Notes: generated from the letters alone by a model not told the origin. A stretch of DNA of 15,369 nucleotides from CAYNGH01 sp964396845 (GCA_964396845.1 CAYNGH010000076.1:1-15369), one strand, 5' to 3'; positions 1-7,763 are shown, numbered from the stretch's first letter. Numbers and translations are program-made.

Positions 1-2
1 CT

Positions 3-317
3 GTCAGGATAACATCCCGAGCCCGGGATGGCAGAGCCCAGGTAATGGAGATTGTTGCCTCCGAGGGAACGTACCAGCTGAAGAAAGACCAGATGCGCTG
101 GATAACATCCGGGGGAAAAATAAGCACCGGGGGGCTTCAGTCAACCTTGTTTTATGTGAAGGAAGAAGGCGAGAAAATAACCTTTGCAGGAGGCGGATGG
201 GGTCATGGTGTGGGGCTTTCCCAGGAAGGAGCCAGGGGCCGGGCCCATGCGGGACAGAAATATGACCAGATCCTGGAGCATTACTACCGGGGAATTGACC
301 TGGAAAAAAAGTACTGA
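3..317 (+). CDS. SpoIID/LytB-domain protein, C-terminal part only
   Basis: The reading frame is open from the left edge, so the true start lies outside the window and about 104 C-terminal residues are visible. The diagnostic part is the Gly-rich segment GGGWGHGVGLSQEGA (codons at about 190-235), followed by a tail of the type YDQILEHYYRGI. This matches the end of the SpoIID/LytB domain. In Bacillus, SpoIID is a lytic transglycosylase that works on peptidoglycan during engulfment. In non-sporulating bacteria the same domain occurs in exported proteins of uncertain role in wall remodelling, and nothing else here suggests sporulation. The gene ends at TGA (315-317), 8 bp before the end of the opposing tatA-like gene. 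The family call is firm; the biological role is open. Confidence 0.85.
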   Translation, partial: VRITSRARDGRAQVMEIVASEGTYQLKKDQMRWITSGGKISTGGLQSTLFYVKEEGEKITFAGGGWGHGVGLSQEGARGRAHAGQKYDQILEHYYRGIDLEKKY

Positions 318-325
318 TCAGCGGG

Positions 326-520
326 TCAATCTCCCTGCCGGGGAGGTTCCTGTCCATCGCCGGCGTTATCATTATCGGGGCTGTCCTGGGATTTCTTGAA
401 CTCCCGGATCCCGTCGCCGATGGCTTTCCCGATTTTAGGGATTGACTTGGGGCCGAATATCAGCAATGCCAGGGCCAGTATGATGATCAGTTCCGTCAGT
501 CCGATTGTGGGCATTGACAC
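326..520 (-). CDS. tatA: Sec-independent protein translocase subunit TatA/TatE-like
   Basis: This small protein (62-65 residues) has the TatA layout. A short N-terminus carrying IGLTELIIILALALLIFGP forms the single membrane helix. The FGP hinge follows, then an amphipathic helix KSIPKIGKAIGDGIREFKK and a short polar tail rich in D, N and Q. TatA oligomers form the membrane-weakening element of the twin-arginine pathway that exports folded proteins. No tatC or tatB is in the window, so the partner must be elsewhere. Start choice: GGAGG at 531-527 sits 6 nt before a GTG at 520. An ATG at 514 (protein starting MPTIGL) is also plausible, with 12 nt spacing. A GTG at 523 is in frame but too close to the ribosome site. 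TatA versus TatE cannot be separated by sequence alone. Confidence 0.88.
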   Translation of the reverse strand: MSMPTIGLTELIIILALALLIFGPKSIPKIGKAIGDGIREFKKSQDSPDNDNAGDGQEPPRQGD

Positions 521-557
521 CACATCCCTCCGGGCCGAAGCCCTGTTCTTTCGGTCA

Positions 558-586
558 ATTGTATATTATTTTCTCCGAAAGAGCAA
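558..586 (-). promoter_or_regulatory. candidate sigma70-type promoter for the tatA-like gene
   Basis: Read on the minus strand, TTGCTC (586-581) is separated by 17 bp from TACAAT (563-558). The -10 matches the consensus at five of six positions and the -35 at three of six. Transcription would begin near 551, leaving a leader of about 30 nt before the start codon, which contains the GGAGG site. The call rests on pattern only. Confidence 0.4.
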
Positions 587-682
587 CACCTCTTTTCCCT
601 GTTAAATCGGCAAAAGGTAATTATCCTCTCAGGAAGAATATATCAAGGTCTTCTATTTACTACCTTTCAAGGATGGTGCAGA

Positions 683-2314
683 ATGTCAAGTCAGTCCGAT
701 GCCATGGAAAAATTCCAGAACATGAAACTCCCGGAGATTATTGCAAAGCTGGGATCTCCCTTTCGAAAACAGCAGGATGAGCCTGATGTAAATTTTTTTG
801 ACTCAGGTTTTGAACTGCAGGTGGTCAAGGGAGCCGACACGGGAAGGATCATCCCCCTTGACCGGCGGGAAGTGGTGCTGGGCCGGGGTATGCCCGATGA
901 GAAAACCAGCCAGAGAAATGTGATCTTCGATGACACCTCGGTGGACGAGATTCAGGCTTTCCTCCGGTGGGATGACGAGCTGGAACGTTACATCATATAT
1001 CATCATTCCCCGGATGTCCCCACCAGCGTCAACGGCAGGGTGATAAAAAAATCCCTTCTTCATTCCGATTACCGGATCCAATTCGGCAATGTGGTGTTGT
1101 TGATGGTTTCCATCAAGGAAAAGAAGATGAAAGAATCCGCAGTGGTGTGGGATGATTTTCAGGCGGGACGACGCCGGGGAGAAGAAAGCATCGATTCCGG
1201 CTTCAGGATGGTGGTGGTGGAAGGCCCTGACAAAGGCGAATCCTTCAGTCTGGACAAGAACCTCCTGGTAATCGGACGTCGAAAGGGCGAAGGAGATATG
1301 CGGGATTCCTACGGTATTCTGCTGTCGGATCCGAAACTGCCCGAAGAACTGGCTCTGCTGGTCTGGAACAATCAGGAGGAAAAGTTCGAGGTTTACCAGT
1401 CGGAAAAATCCCCGGTTCCCATCCGTCTTTTCCGGGTTCTGGAAGACCAGTCCATGGAGAACCAGGTAGGTCAGAGTTACAACAACCTTCTCCAAGACAA
1501 GGATTCCATCCGGGCCGGGGATACGGTGCTGGTTATTCACCGCACCGGCGGAGGCGAAACCCAAGACGCAAAAATTGACATCGAGATGGAGCTTTCCGGC
1601 CCGCCGGCTGATGATGAATCGGGAGTGCCGGGACATACTGCCCCGGGGCATTTCCGTATCGATTATGTTTTCGAGGTGGTGGAGGGAGCCGACACCGGGC
1701 ACAAGGTTTCTCTGCTTTCCGAGGAAATCACTGAAGGCAGGATAATCACCTTCGGATCTCAGGGTGATGTCCGGCAGAACGACATCGAGCTTGATGAGCC
1801 TGCCATAACCAACATACAGGGTTACCTGGAATTTACCCAGGGTAATATGTATCTCATCAATGAGGCCCCTCCCACATTGATATATGTGAACAACTATGAG
1901 ATTCATGAAAATGAGAAGATTGTCTTAAACGGCGGTGACCGCATCAAGATGGGAAACACAGTGCTCACCTTCACCGACAACCGGGTTATTGCCGCCCTTC
2001 GAAGATACAAACTGGCAGTGATTGCCGGCAACCCCGAAGAAAAAGGAAAACGATACCCCATCGAAAAGACTATGATGTTTATGGGGCGGGGTTCATCCTG
2101 TGACATCCGGGTGAAGGATCCCGAGGTTTCCCGGCTTCACGGAGTCCTTTCCTTCAAGGGGGGACGGTTTCACCTGGAACACAAATCAAAGGTGAATCCA
2201 ACCTTTGTCAACGGGGTATCCCTGAAGCGGGGCCAGAGTCGCATCATCTTCCCCGGCGACAAGATATACCTCTCCAGCAAGTCCATCCTTCAACTGGTTC
2301 GGACCGGCTCCTGA
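683..2314 (+). CDS. Four-module FHA-domain protein
   Basis: The protein has 543 residues, no signal peptide and no membrane helix, so it is probably cytoplasmic. It contains four consecutive modules at about 43-146, 174-287, 327-432 and 442-541. Each opens with a related strand motif (VVKGADTG, VVEGPDKG, VVEGADTG, VIAGNPEEKG) followed by a second strand and a G-rich turn. Only the fourth has the full phosphothreonine-binding set of the FHA family: MGRGSSCDI (467-475), VSRLHG (482-487) and VNG (509-511). Module 1 keeps LGRG and a VNG, but the Ser/His element is replaced by SVDEIQ. Modules 2 and 3 are further decayed. FHA domains dock phosphothreonine peptides, often in kinase signalling or secretion assemblies. 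No kinase gene is nearby. AAGGA at 669-673 supports the ATG at 683. The next gene follows after 25 bp, so the two are probably co-transcribed. Confidence 0.85.
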   Translation: MSSQSDAMEKFQNMKLPEIIAKLGSPFRKQQDEPDVNFFDSGFELQVVKGADTGRIIPLDRREVVLGRGMPDEKTSQRNVIFDDTSVDEIQAFLRWDDELERYIIYHHSPDVPTSVNGRVIKKSLLHSDYRIQFGNVVLLMVSIKEKKMKESAVVWDDFQAGRRRGEESIDSGFRMVVVEGPDKGESFSLDKNLLVIGRRKGEGDMRDSYGILLSDPKLPEELALLVWNNQEEKFEVYQSEKSPVPIRLFRVLEDQSMENQVGQSYNNLLQDKDSIRAGDTVLVIHRTGGGETQDAKIDIEMELSGPPADDESGVPGHTAPGHFRIDYVFEVVEGADTGHKVSLLSEEITEGRIITFGSQGDVRQNDIELDEPAITNIQGYLEFTQGNMYLINEAPPTLIYVNNYEIHENEKIVLNGGDRIKMGNTVLTFTDNRVIAALRRYKLAVIAGNPEEKGKRYPIEKTMMFMGRGSSCDIRVKDPEVSRLHGVLSFKGGRFHLEHKSKVNPTFVNGVSLKRGQSRIIFPGDKIYLSSKSILQLVRTGS

Positions 2315-2339
2315 CCATCCCCGACTGGAGCTGGCATAA

Positions 2340-3371
2340 TTGCACCAGAACAACTCCCGGCAAGATATTACTCAACAACTGCCGCCACCGGCCAGGAGCA
2401 GTAAGACAGCTTTCGCCCTCCGCATTCTGGCGGGATTAATCCTGTTCGGGCTGGCTCTGTGGGGCGCAGAACCGCAACAATTATGGCACCGGGCATCCTC
2501 GGCAGGGTGGATGACTTTGCTCGGCGGATTTTTGCTGATCCTCGCCGGCGCTTTGCCGGGATCCAGGGCATGGCTCATCCTGTGTCGGACTCAGGGACTG
2601 AGAGTATCTTTCCGGGAGCTTCTTCGGTTGAATCTGGTGGGTTATTTTTTCAACTCATATCTGCCCTCGGGGGTGGGGGGTCACCTGTGGCGGGGATATG
2701 CCCTGGCCCGGCAGACCGGCAAAACCTGGCCGGCGGTAACGGCAACTGTTCTGGAGAGGGTTTCTGCCTTCGCATCGATACTAATTCTGGGAGGTATATC
2801 CCTGATAGTCAACCATGGGCTTCTTTCCGGAGCGGGGATCTTCCCCCCGGTGGCGGGGTTTATGGGATTAATCCTGACTGGATTCATCACCGGTGTTGCC
2901 CTGCTTCCCCGGCTTCTTGAAAAGTTGGCCTGGCCCCCCAGCCTCGCCGACGGCCATCCCCGAAACAATCTGAAAATGCCGGCGGAGTTGTGGCAAAAGA
3001 GCCTGCCGGCACTGTCAGCAGGGGCAGTAATCAACACCCTTTCCCAACTTGCCGAGGCGGGAGCATACTGGCTTCTTCTCAGCCGAATAGCCCCGGGGAT
3101 TGAGCTTCTGCCCATTCTCACCCTGGTGCCCCTGTTGCGGTTCATCAATCATATTCCCATCTCTTGGAATTCTCTGGGAACTCAGGACCTGACAATGATT
3201 CTCTTCTGGGGAGCAATGGGTCTGGGTCAAGTGGAAGCCCTGTCGGCATCCATGCTGATGCATGCCCTGAGGCTTCTCACCGGCGGAGTGGGAGGAGTTC
3301 TCTATATGGTGGAAGGTGCTGGAAGCAAGAACTCAGGAAAAGCCTCAAACACTCCGGAAATCCCGGAATAA
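2340..3371 (+). CDS. YbhN/AglD-type membrane protein (lysylphosphatidylglycerol synthase TM-domain family, UPF0104)
   Basis: This is a 343-residue polytopic inner-membrane protein. After a polar N-terminus of about 23 residues, hydrophobic helices start at about 25-42 and 56-73 and several more follow. The family signature lies at about 97-143: NLVGYFFNSYLPSGVGGHLW, then RGYALARQTGK and VLERVS. In UPF0104 proteins the corresponding stretch has the FFN..LP...GG...R pattern. The family includes the transmembrane half of MprF, which flips lysyl-phosphatidylglycerol, and AglD/YbhN-like proteins linked to lipid or glycolipid translocation. No aminoacyl-transfer domain is present, so MprF itself is excluded. 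The start is TTG at 2340, with GGAG at 2327-2330 and 9 nt spacing. The gene lies 25 bp behind the FHA gene, and its last 27 bp overlap the opposing photolyase gene. Substrate unknown. Confidence 0.8.
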   Translation: MHQNNSRQDITQQLPPPARSSKTAFALRILAGLILFGLALWGAEPQQLWHRASSAGWMTLLGGFLLILAGALPGSRAWLILCRTQGLRVSFRELLRLNLVGYFFNSYLPSGVGGHLWRGYALARQTGKTWPAVTATVLERVSAFASILILGGISLIVNHGLLSGAGIFPPVAGFMGLILTGFITGVALLPRLLEKLAWPPSLADGHPRNNLKMPAELWQKSLPALSAGAVINTLSQLAEAGAYWLLLSRIAPGIELLPILTLVPLLRFINHIPISWNSLGTQDLTMILFWGAMGLGQVEALSASMLMHALRLLTGGVGGVLYMVEGAGSKNSGKASNTPEIPE

Positions 3372-4727
3372 CTGATCCATTCTTTTCACATAAGCATCGG
3401 CATCAAACTTGCGACGCAGTCCCCGGTCATTCATATACCGCACAGTACCGAAGACATTCCTCTGGGCCCAGGGCCGGTCATGCTTTCCGAAGCACCATGC
3501 CACTCCCGCATAACCGTTGGGATCCCGGCCATCCAGCTGATACCTGTCATTGAGATAAACCGCGATCCTGTAGGCTTCTTCCGGCTCCCGGGTCCATTCA
3601 AGGATTTTCTTACCCCAGTACATCCTCATATACCCGTGAATCCTGCCGGTAATAAGCAATTCCTTCTGGGCAGCATTCCAGTAGGGATCATGAGTCCCGG
3701 CCCTTTCCCATTCCTCCAGGGTATAATCATACTCCCGGGGATCCTTCCGGTGGGAATTTATGGTGTCCCTGCACCACCGGGGAAGGCAGGAAAAGTCATC
3801 ATAGTTTTGGTTATAGCTGGTAAAATTTATGGCCAGCTCCCGGCGGACAATCAGTTCTTCCAGAAATGCCCCGATGCCGGGACTGCCGGAATCCTGAACC
3901 GCTATGGCCACCTCCACCGGGGAGATGTTGCCGAAGTGAAGATACGGACTCAGGTTGCTGGTGCCTTCGATATTTGGATCATTACGATTGTCCTCATATC
4001 CATCCAGCCGGTTTTCAATGAACTCCCCGAGGCAGGCCAGGGCCTGGGATGTGCCACCCAGGGTTTCCTCCACCGGGAGGACTGATGTATCGATCCCCAG
4101 CCGGTTCAAAGTACCGTCAATGTCGCGGGGATCCATCATCTCCAACCCCGGATCCTGCCAGAGTCCTTTCCATTGCACCTTCAACGACTCTTCATCGGGT
4201 AGTGTCAGAAAGTTCTCCCGAATTCGGTTGATTTTTTTCCTGATGGTCCACGCGGCATACTCTTCTCCATCTGATACAATCCAGGCAGGCACTACCATGT
4301 CAGTTTCCACTTCAATGAAGGGACTGCCGATTCTCTCCTTCACCTGTTGGCGCCACTGCCGGGGAACCTTGGTATGGGCGGTATCCGTCACCACCACCGG
4401 GGCATCTTTTGCCATGGTGACGACCCCGGACACCGGATCTGTGAGGGCCATCAGGAATCCGGCTCCCCGCTCCCGGATATGCCGGGCAGTTTCCATCAGT
4501 CCTTCCAGCATGAATTTGTAATGACGAAGGTTGGCCATGGGATAATCGGGAGTGAGGCAGAAAAGAACCAGCAGTGGCAGACCCATGGAGTTGGCTTGAT
4601 CAATGGCAAATTCAAGGGCATGATTAAATCTGGCCCGCATGGATCTCTGCATCCAATAAAGAACATGCCTTCCCCGGATGTCAACGTTTCCGGGGTATTC
4701 TTTCAACCTTTCCCTTCGGATTCTCAT
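3345..4727 (-). CDS. phr: Class II deoxyribodipyrimidine (CPD) photolyase
   Basis: The 460-residue protein is the usual length for class II photolyases, FAD enzymes that use blue light to split cyclobutane pyrimidine dimers. The N-terminal antenna/Rossmann region starts with HVLYWMQRSMRARFNHAL (21-38), typical of class II. FAD-domain landmarks are TSNLSPYLHFGNISP (256-270), FLEELIVRRELAINF (288-302), an alpha-helical tryptophan-rich block ELLITGRIHGYMRMYWGKK (356-374) and GKHDRPWAQRNVFGTVRYMN (414-433). The last resembles the class II signature, but Q replaces the usual E after WA, and T replaces K after FG. An AGGAG site about 7 nt upstream supports the ATG at 4727. The first 47 bp overlap the end of the membrane-protein gene on the same strand, which suggests translational coupling. 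The 3' end overlaps the convergent flippase-like gene by 27 bp. Confidence 0.95.
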   Translation of the reverse strand: MRIRRERLKEYPGNVDIRGRHVLYWMQRSMRARFNHALEFAIDQANSMGLPLLVLFCLTPDYPMANLRHYKFMLEGLMETARHIRERGAGFLMALTDPVSGVVTMAKDAPVVVTDTAHTKVPRQWRQQVKERIGSPFIEVETDMVVPAWIVSDGEEYAAWTIRKKINRIRENFLTLPDEESLKVQWKGLWQDPGLEMMDPRDIDGTLNRLGIDTSVLPVEETLGGTSQALACLGEFIENRLDGYEDNRNDPNIEGTSNLSPYLHFGNISPVEVAIAVQDSGSPGIGAFLEELIVRRELAINFTSYNQNYDDFSCLPRWCRDTINSHRKDPREYDYTLEEWERAGTHDPYWNAAQKELLITGRIHGYMRMYWGKKILEWTREPEEAYRIAVYLNDRYQLDGRDPNGYAGVAWCFGKHDRPWAQRNVFGTVRYMNDRGLRRKFDADAYVKRMDQLFRDFRSV

Positions 4728-6051
4728 CTTCCGGCTCCTTTCCTGCAGGATATATTATAATATCTCCCCTGCGGTCACTGGATGCCACTGCATTGATCCT
4801 GCCACCGCCGTCAATGCCGTCGGGGCCGACACTGTAGAGAGCAACCCGGCCATCTTGATTAATATATACAAAATCCCCATCTCCGGAAAAGGGATCCGCC
4901 GGCAGGGACGGCAGGTATCTCGGCACCAGCTCATTTAGATGCTGTGGAAAATCCCCGTGATCTACCCGGTAAAGTTGCAGTGCAAGAAGGGTCTTCAGGC
5001 CGTCGATTCTGGCCCGCATCATGATATAGACTTCAAAGGCCCTGTTATGATTGGGAACAACAATCGGAGCAACATATGACAGGGGAGGAAACACCGGCTC
5101 CGGAAAGGTCCAGCCACCGTGGGGATAATGCTCCGGCAGATTCTCCACCAGGTCTTTATGATAATTCTGAAAGATCCGCTGTTCCCTGGCAAAAAAAGAT
5201 CCCTGCAGGAATCTGGCTCCCCAGGGCAGATCGACTTTCAGAATCTTTGTATTCCCGGCCCGGATACTCTCAAACACATTTTCAAATATCAGAAACTCCA
5301 TATCCACCAGTTCCCGATATGTAAAACACCCCTGATCAAGACGATCCAGCTCATCAAGGATATGAGCATACATATCTCCATCCAGATCGTTCCTGCCTCC
5401 GATTGAGATAAGAGGATCCAGGGCAATGGAATTGAGCGCCACAGCCATCATACCATGAATCAGGTTTCCCCCGGAGCCGATGGTGTTGCCCATCTTTATC
5501 ACAGCAAAATAGTGATGGACTGCTTTTTTTATATTGCCATCCCTCTCCTGAATCATTCCCAGAATTGTAATGAACTGGGCCAAATCCCTGATTCCCAGCA
5601 AATCGATGGTTTTCTCTTCAAAAGTTTTATGGCTGACAACTGCAAAGCCCTTTTCCAAAGGGTATGCCTCCATCACCAGTTTTATGGATTCAGAATTTGC
5701 CTTCTGGTGTTCAATGAAAACCGGCACATATTCACCGGGGATACTGGATCCTGTGATACTGGACATATCCGGCGGGGGCAGTCCCATTCCCCTAACAGTA
5801 TGCTCCACCGGGGCATATGCTTCAACAGCCCGGACATACTTATAGTAAGGGTTCTCTTCATGGGGTATGGCGGCAATCTCCCTGACTCTGTCTTCCACCC
5901 GATTCCTTTCGGATTCTGCCCACTGCCGGTTATCAGGGACATGCCATGCACCAAAAAGAAACAGGCTCAGCCCCAGAACCACAAAGCATAATAGTATGAT
6001 AATCCGCAAAGGCCAGGGGTTTTTTCTTTTTTCTTCCGGACTATCTCCCAT
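4681..6051 (-). CDS. Membrane-anchored hypothetical protein with a pseudopilin-like C-terminal segment
   Basis: The 456-residue protein has a basic N-terminus followed by one hydrophobic helix (about 14-33, RIIILLCFVVLGLSLFLFGA), consistent with a type II signal anchor, and a long extracytoplasmic part. The C-terminus reads LLALQLYRVDHGDFPQHL, then LPADPFSGDG and ALYSVGPDGIDGGGR. This resembles the ends of GspG-like and DUF1559-like proteins, in which a pilin-type helix precedes a DPF.G..Y....LYSVGPDG.D turn. Here the anchor is far from that segment, so this is not a normal pseudopilin, and I do not recognise the middle region. The start at 6051 is chosen because AAAGGAG lies 6 nt upstream. 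The frame stays open to 6165, but that extension runs into a mobile-element-like repeat. The photolyase start lies inside the 3' end of this gene, so the two probably form an operon. Confidence 0.7.
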   Translation of the reverse strand: MGDSPEEKRKNPWPLRIIILLCFVVLGLSLFLFGAWHVPDNRQWAESERNRVEDRVREIAAIPHEENPYYKYVRAVEAYAPVEHTVRGMGLPPPDMSSITGSSIPGEYVPVFIEHQKANSESIKLVMEAYPLEKGFAVVSHKTFEEKTIDLLGIRDLAQFITILGMIQERDGNIKKAVHHYFAVIKMGNTIGSGGNLIHGMMAVALNSIALDPLISIGGRNDLDGDMYAHILDELDRLDQGCFTYRELVDMEFLIFENVFESIRAGNTKILKVDLPWGARFLQGSFFAREQRIFQNYHKDLVENLPEHYPHGGWTFPEPVFPPLSYVAPIVVPNHNRAFEVYIMMRARIDGLKTLLALQLYRVDHGDFPQHLNELVPRYLPSLPADPFSGDGDFVYINQDGRVALYSVGPDGIDGGGRINAVASSDRRGDIIIYPAGKEPEDENPKGKVERIPRKR

Positions 6052-6096
6052 GGCTGGCTCCTTTAAAACATTACAGGAGTTACGCATTTTTTTTTC

Positions 6097-6127
6097 GGGG
6101 AAACTTTTTCGTGAAAAAGTATTCCCC
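6097..6127. repeat. 14-bp stem hairpin with a GT loop, inside the MITE-like element
   Basis: GGGGAA plus ACTTTTTC on the left pairs with GAAAAAGT plus A plus TTCCCC on the right. A single-base bulge interrupts the stem, and two bases (6111-6112) separate the arms. A run of nine T lies just before it on the plus strand (6087-6095). Neither strand has a U-tract on the correct side for an intrinsic terminator, so this is more likely a structural part of the repeat. Confidence 0.65.
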
Positions 6128-6155
6128 CACCCCCCTTCAAAAAGCTTTAAATCAC

Positions 6156-6188
6156 GTAATACCAAGCATTTACAATGCTCGGCATTAC
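6156..6188. repeat. 33-bp imperfect hairpin inside the MITE-like element
   Basis: GTAAT, CC and AGCATT on the left pair in order with AATGCT, GG and ATTAC on the right around a 3-nt TAC loop. That gives 13 base pairs with two A/C mismatches. Together with the hairpin at 6097-6127 it makes the left half of the element highly folded. Confidence 0.6.
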
Positions 6189-6326
6189 TTTTATCAATGT
6201 GTGATCAGATATTCTTTTTTTAGAACGCACCTTCTTCCTGTCTGTAGTCTATCAAATGATTTTTCGATAATATTTAGGTTTGCTAATAACACTAATCTAA
6301 TCATGCTCAACTTTGAGTAACTCCTG

Positions 6327-6671
6327 ACATAATATTTTTTATTCAGTTTTACCTTGCCGACGAGGATCCCTTTCCCGGAGTGAACAGTTGTGTTTCTTCA
6401 AAATAGTGTTCGGTCAAGGTCAGAAGCTTCGTCCCGTCAATGCCTCAGCGGTCAGGATTGGGGTTTCGAAATGCATTGTTGCTGTTCTGTTCAATAAAAT
6501 CAAAGGTCAATGGATATTGATGTGAAAAAATCCACTATCAATGCCTCTTTCGGGAGGATTTTTGCCCTTATGATAAAACAAGATTACAGAGGGGAAGAGC
6601 AGGTCTTCTGGGGATACAAACGGTGTGTTTCTTTTTGCCCCGGCCCAAATACTATAAGCCAGGAGATGATT
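6327..6671. other. gene-free leader upstream of the PilT genes
   Basis: The 345 bp between the inverted-repeat element and the first pilT start hold no convincing gene. The first third is AT-rich. The frame of the following pilT is open back to 6510, but the residues it would add do not resemble any PilT N-terminus. A TAAAAT at 6495-6500 could serve as a -10 box, but I see no matching -35 box, so no promoter is called. Confidence 0.5.
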
Positions 6672-7763
6672 ATGGCGGAGATCGACAAATATCTTAAAAT
6701 GTTGCTGGATCGGGAAGGCTCGGATCTCCATCTGATTGCAGGTCAGAAACCCTGCATGCGGATATTTGGCAGGCTGGATTATGTAGAGGACTTGCCGGCT
6801 TTAAGCGGTGAGGAGATCGAGAGGCTGGGAATGGAGATTTTCAGCGTCGAAAACAAAGAAAGACTCCCGGCGGATAAAAATATCGACTTCGCCTATGAGG
6901 TTATCGAGCCTGACGGCACGAGGATTCGCTTCCGGGGAAATGCATATTATCAGAAATACGGCCTGAATATAATCTTCCGGGCAATTCCTGTCAAGATCCC
7001 CACCCTGGAATCCCTGGGGATGCCCCCGAGGCTGGCAGACCTCACCAACCATCACCAGGGGCTTATTCTGGCCACAGGCCCTGCCGGTTGCGGAAAAACA
7101 TCAACCCTGGCAGCCCTGGTGGAGATTGTCAACCAGAAAAAGGCAGAACATATCATCACCGTTGAAGATCCCATCGAATATGTGTTCACCTGTAAGAAGT
7201 CCCTGATAAACCAGAGGCAGGTGGGGCTTCATGTGGAATCCTTTGCCCTGGCCCTGAAGGGTGCCCTGCGGGAAGACCCTGATGTTATCCTCATCGGGGA
7301 ACTCAGGGACCTGGAAACCATCCAGCTGGCCATTACCGCAGCGGAAACCGGACATCTGGTGATGGGAACCCTCCACACCCAAAGCGCCATCAAGACCATT
7401 GACCGGATCATCGACTCCTTCCCCATCGATCAGCAGTCCCAAATCCGCACCATGCTCAGCGAATCCCTCAAGGGGGTCATTGCCCAGAAACTGCTTCCCA
7501 GAAAAGACGGCAAAGGGCAGATCGCCGCGGTGGAAGTACTCATCGGCAACCTTTCCGTGGCCAATGTCATCCGGGAAGGAAAGACATACAAGCTGGAATC
7601 GGCAATGCAGACGGGCAAGAACCTGGGCATGATTATGATGGATCAGTCCATCCGGGATCTCCTGGACAAGGATCTCATCACCCTGGAGGAAGCGAAGCTC
7701 AATGCTCGAACCCCGGAGCTGATGAAAAAGACTGAGAAGAAAGAAGAGCAGTCCCCCAAGTAA
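6672..7763 (+). CDS. pilT: PilT-family pilus retraction ATPase (first copy)
   Basis: The protein has 363 residues, normal for PilT, the hexameric ATPase that depolymerises type IV pili at the inner membrane. Residues 1-110 form the N2 domain, including GSDLHLIAGQKPCMRIFG (16-33). The C-terminal ATPase domain has a Walker A GPAGCGKT (136-143), Asp box ITVEDPIEY (162-170), Walker B EDPDVILIGELRD (201-213, likely catalytic E210) and His box GTLHTQSA (232-239). The late IREGKT segment (300-305) corresponds to the PilT AIRNLIRE region. The Walker A departs from the usual GPTGSGKS with A, C and T, but still fits the P-loop pattern. AGGAG at 6661-6665 is 6 nt before the chosen ATG; the earlier in-frame ATG at 6666 abuts the site. 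A second pilT starts 42 bp downstream. Confidence 0.92.
   Translation: MAEIDKYLKMLLDREGSDLHLIAGQKPCMRIFGRLDYVEDLPALSGEEIERLGMEIFSVENKERLPADKNIDFAYEVIEPDGTRIRFRGNAYYQKYGLNIIFRAIPVKIPTLESLGMPPRLADLTNHHQGLILATGPAGCGKTSTLAALVEIVNQKKAEHIITVEDPIEYVFTCKKSLINQRQVGLHVESFALALKGALREDPDVILIGELRDLETIQLAITAAETGHLVMGTLHTQSAIKTIDRIIDSFPIDQQSQIRTMLSESLKGVIAQKLLPRKDGKGQIAAVEVLIGNLSVANVIREGKTYKLESAMQTGKNLGMIMMDQSIRDLLDKDLITLEEAKLNARTPELMKKTEKKEEQSPK

Larger units (their letters stand above)
6074..6326. mobile_element. probable MITE-like element or IS remnant with terminal inverted repeats
   Basis: The left end CAGGAGTTACGCA (6074-6086) is inverted at the right end TGAGTAACTCCTG (6314-6326). Ten terminal bases match perfectly, and 12 of 13 match overall. 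Immediately outside, ACATTA (6068-6073) and ACATAA (6327-6332) agree at 5 of 6 positions, as a slightly decayed 6-bp target duplication would. The 253-bp interior is AT-rich, has no credible transposase reading frame and contains two long hairpins. The element lies directly upstream of the ribosome-binding site of the membrane-protein gene that starts at 6051. The family is not identified. Confidence 0.6.

Noticed and set aside
328..348. inverted repeat between the SpoIID-domain and tatA-like genes as a bidirectional terminator
   Set aside because: An 8-bp stem with one wobble is present, but no T-run follows on the plus strand, and on the minus strand the T-run is well past the stem.
803..1906. 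367-codon open frame on the minus strand
   Set aside because: It lies fully opposite the FHA gene, has no recognisable motif, and is explained by codon bias of the real gene.
3480..4085. 201-codon plus-strand open frame
   Set aside because: It is antisense to the photolyase, which has strong family motifs throughout this stretch.
6052..6165. N-terminal extension of the membrane protein by 38 residues
   Set aside because: The extension runs into the inverted-repeat element. AAAGGAG is placed correctly for the ATG at 6051, and the hydrophobic anchor then follows a normal short N-terminus.
6510..6671. upstream extension of the first pilT by 54 codons
   Set aside because: The added residues do not resemble a PilT N-terminus and no ribosome site lies before 6510. 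AGGAG at 6661-6665 fits the ATG at 6672.
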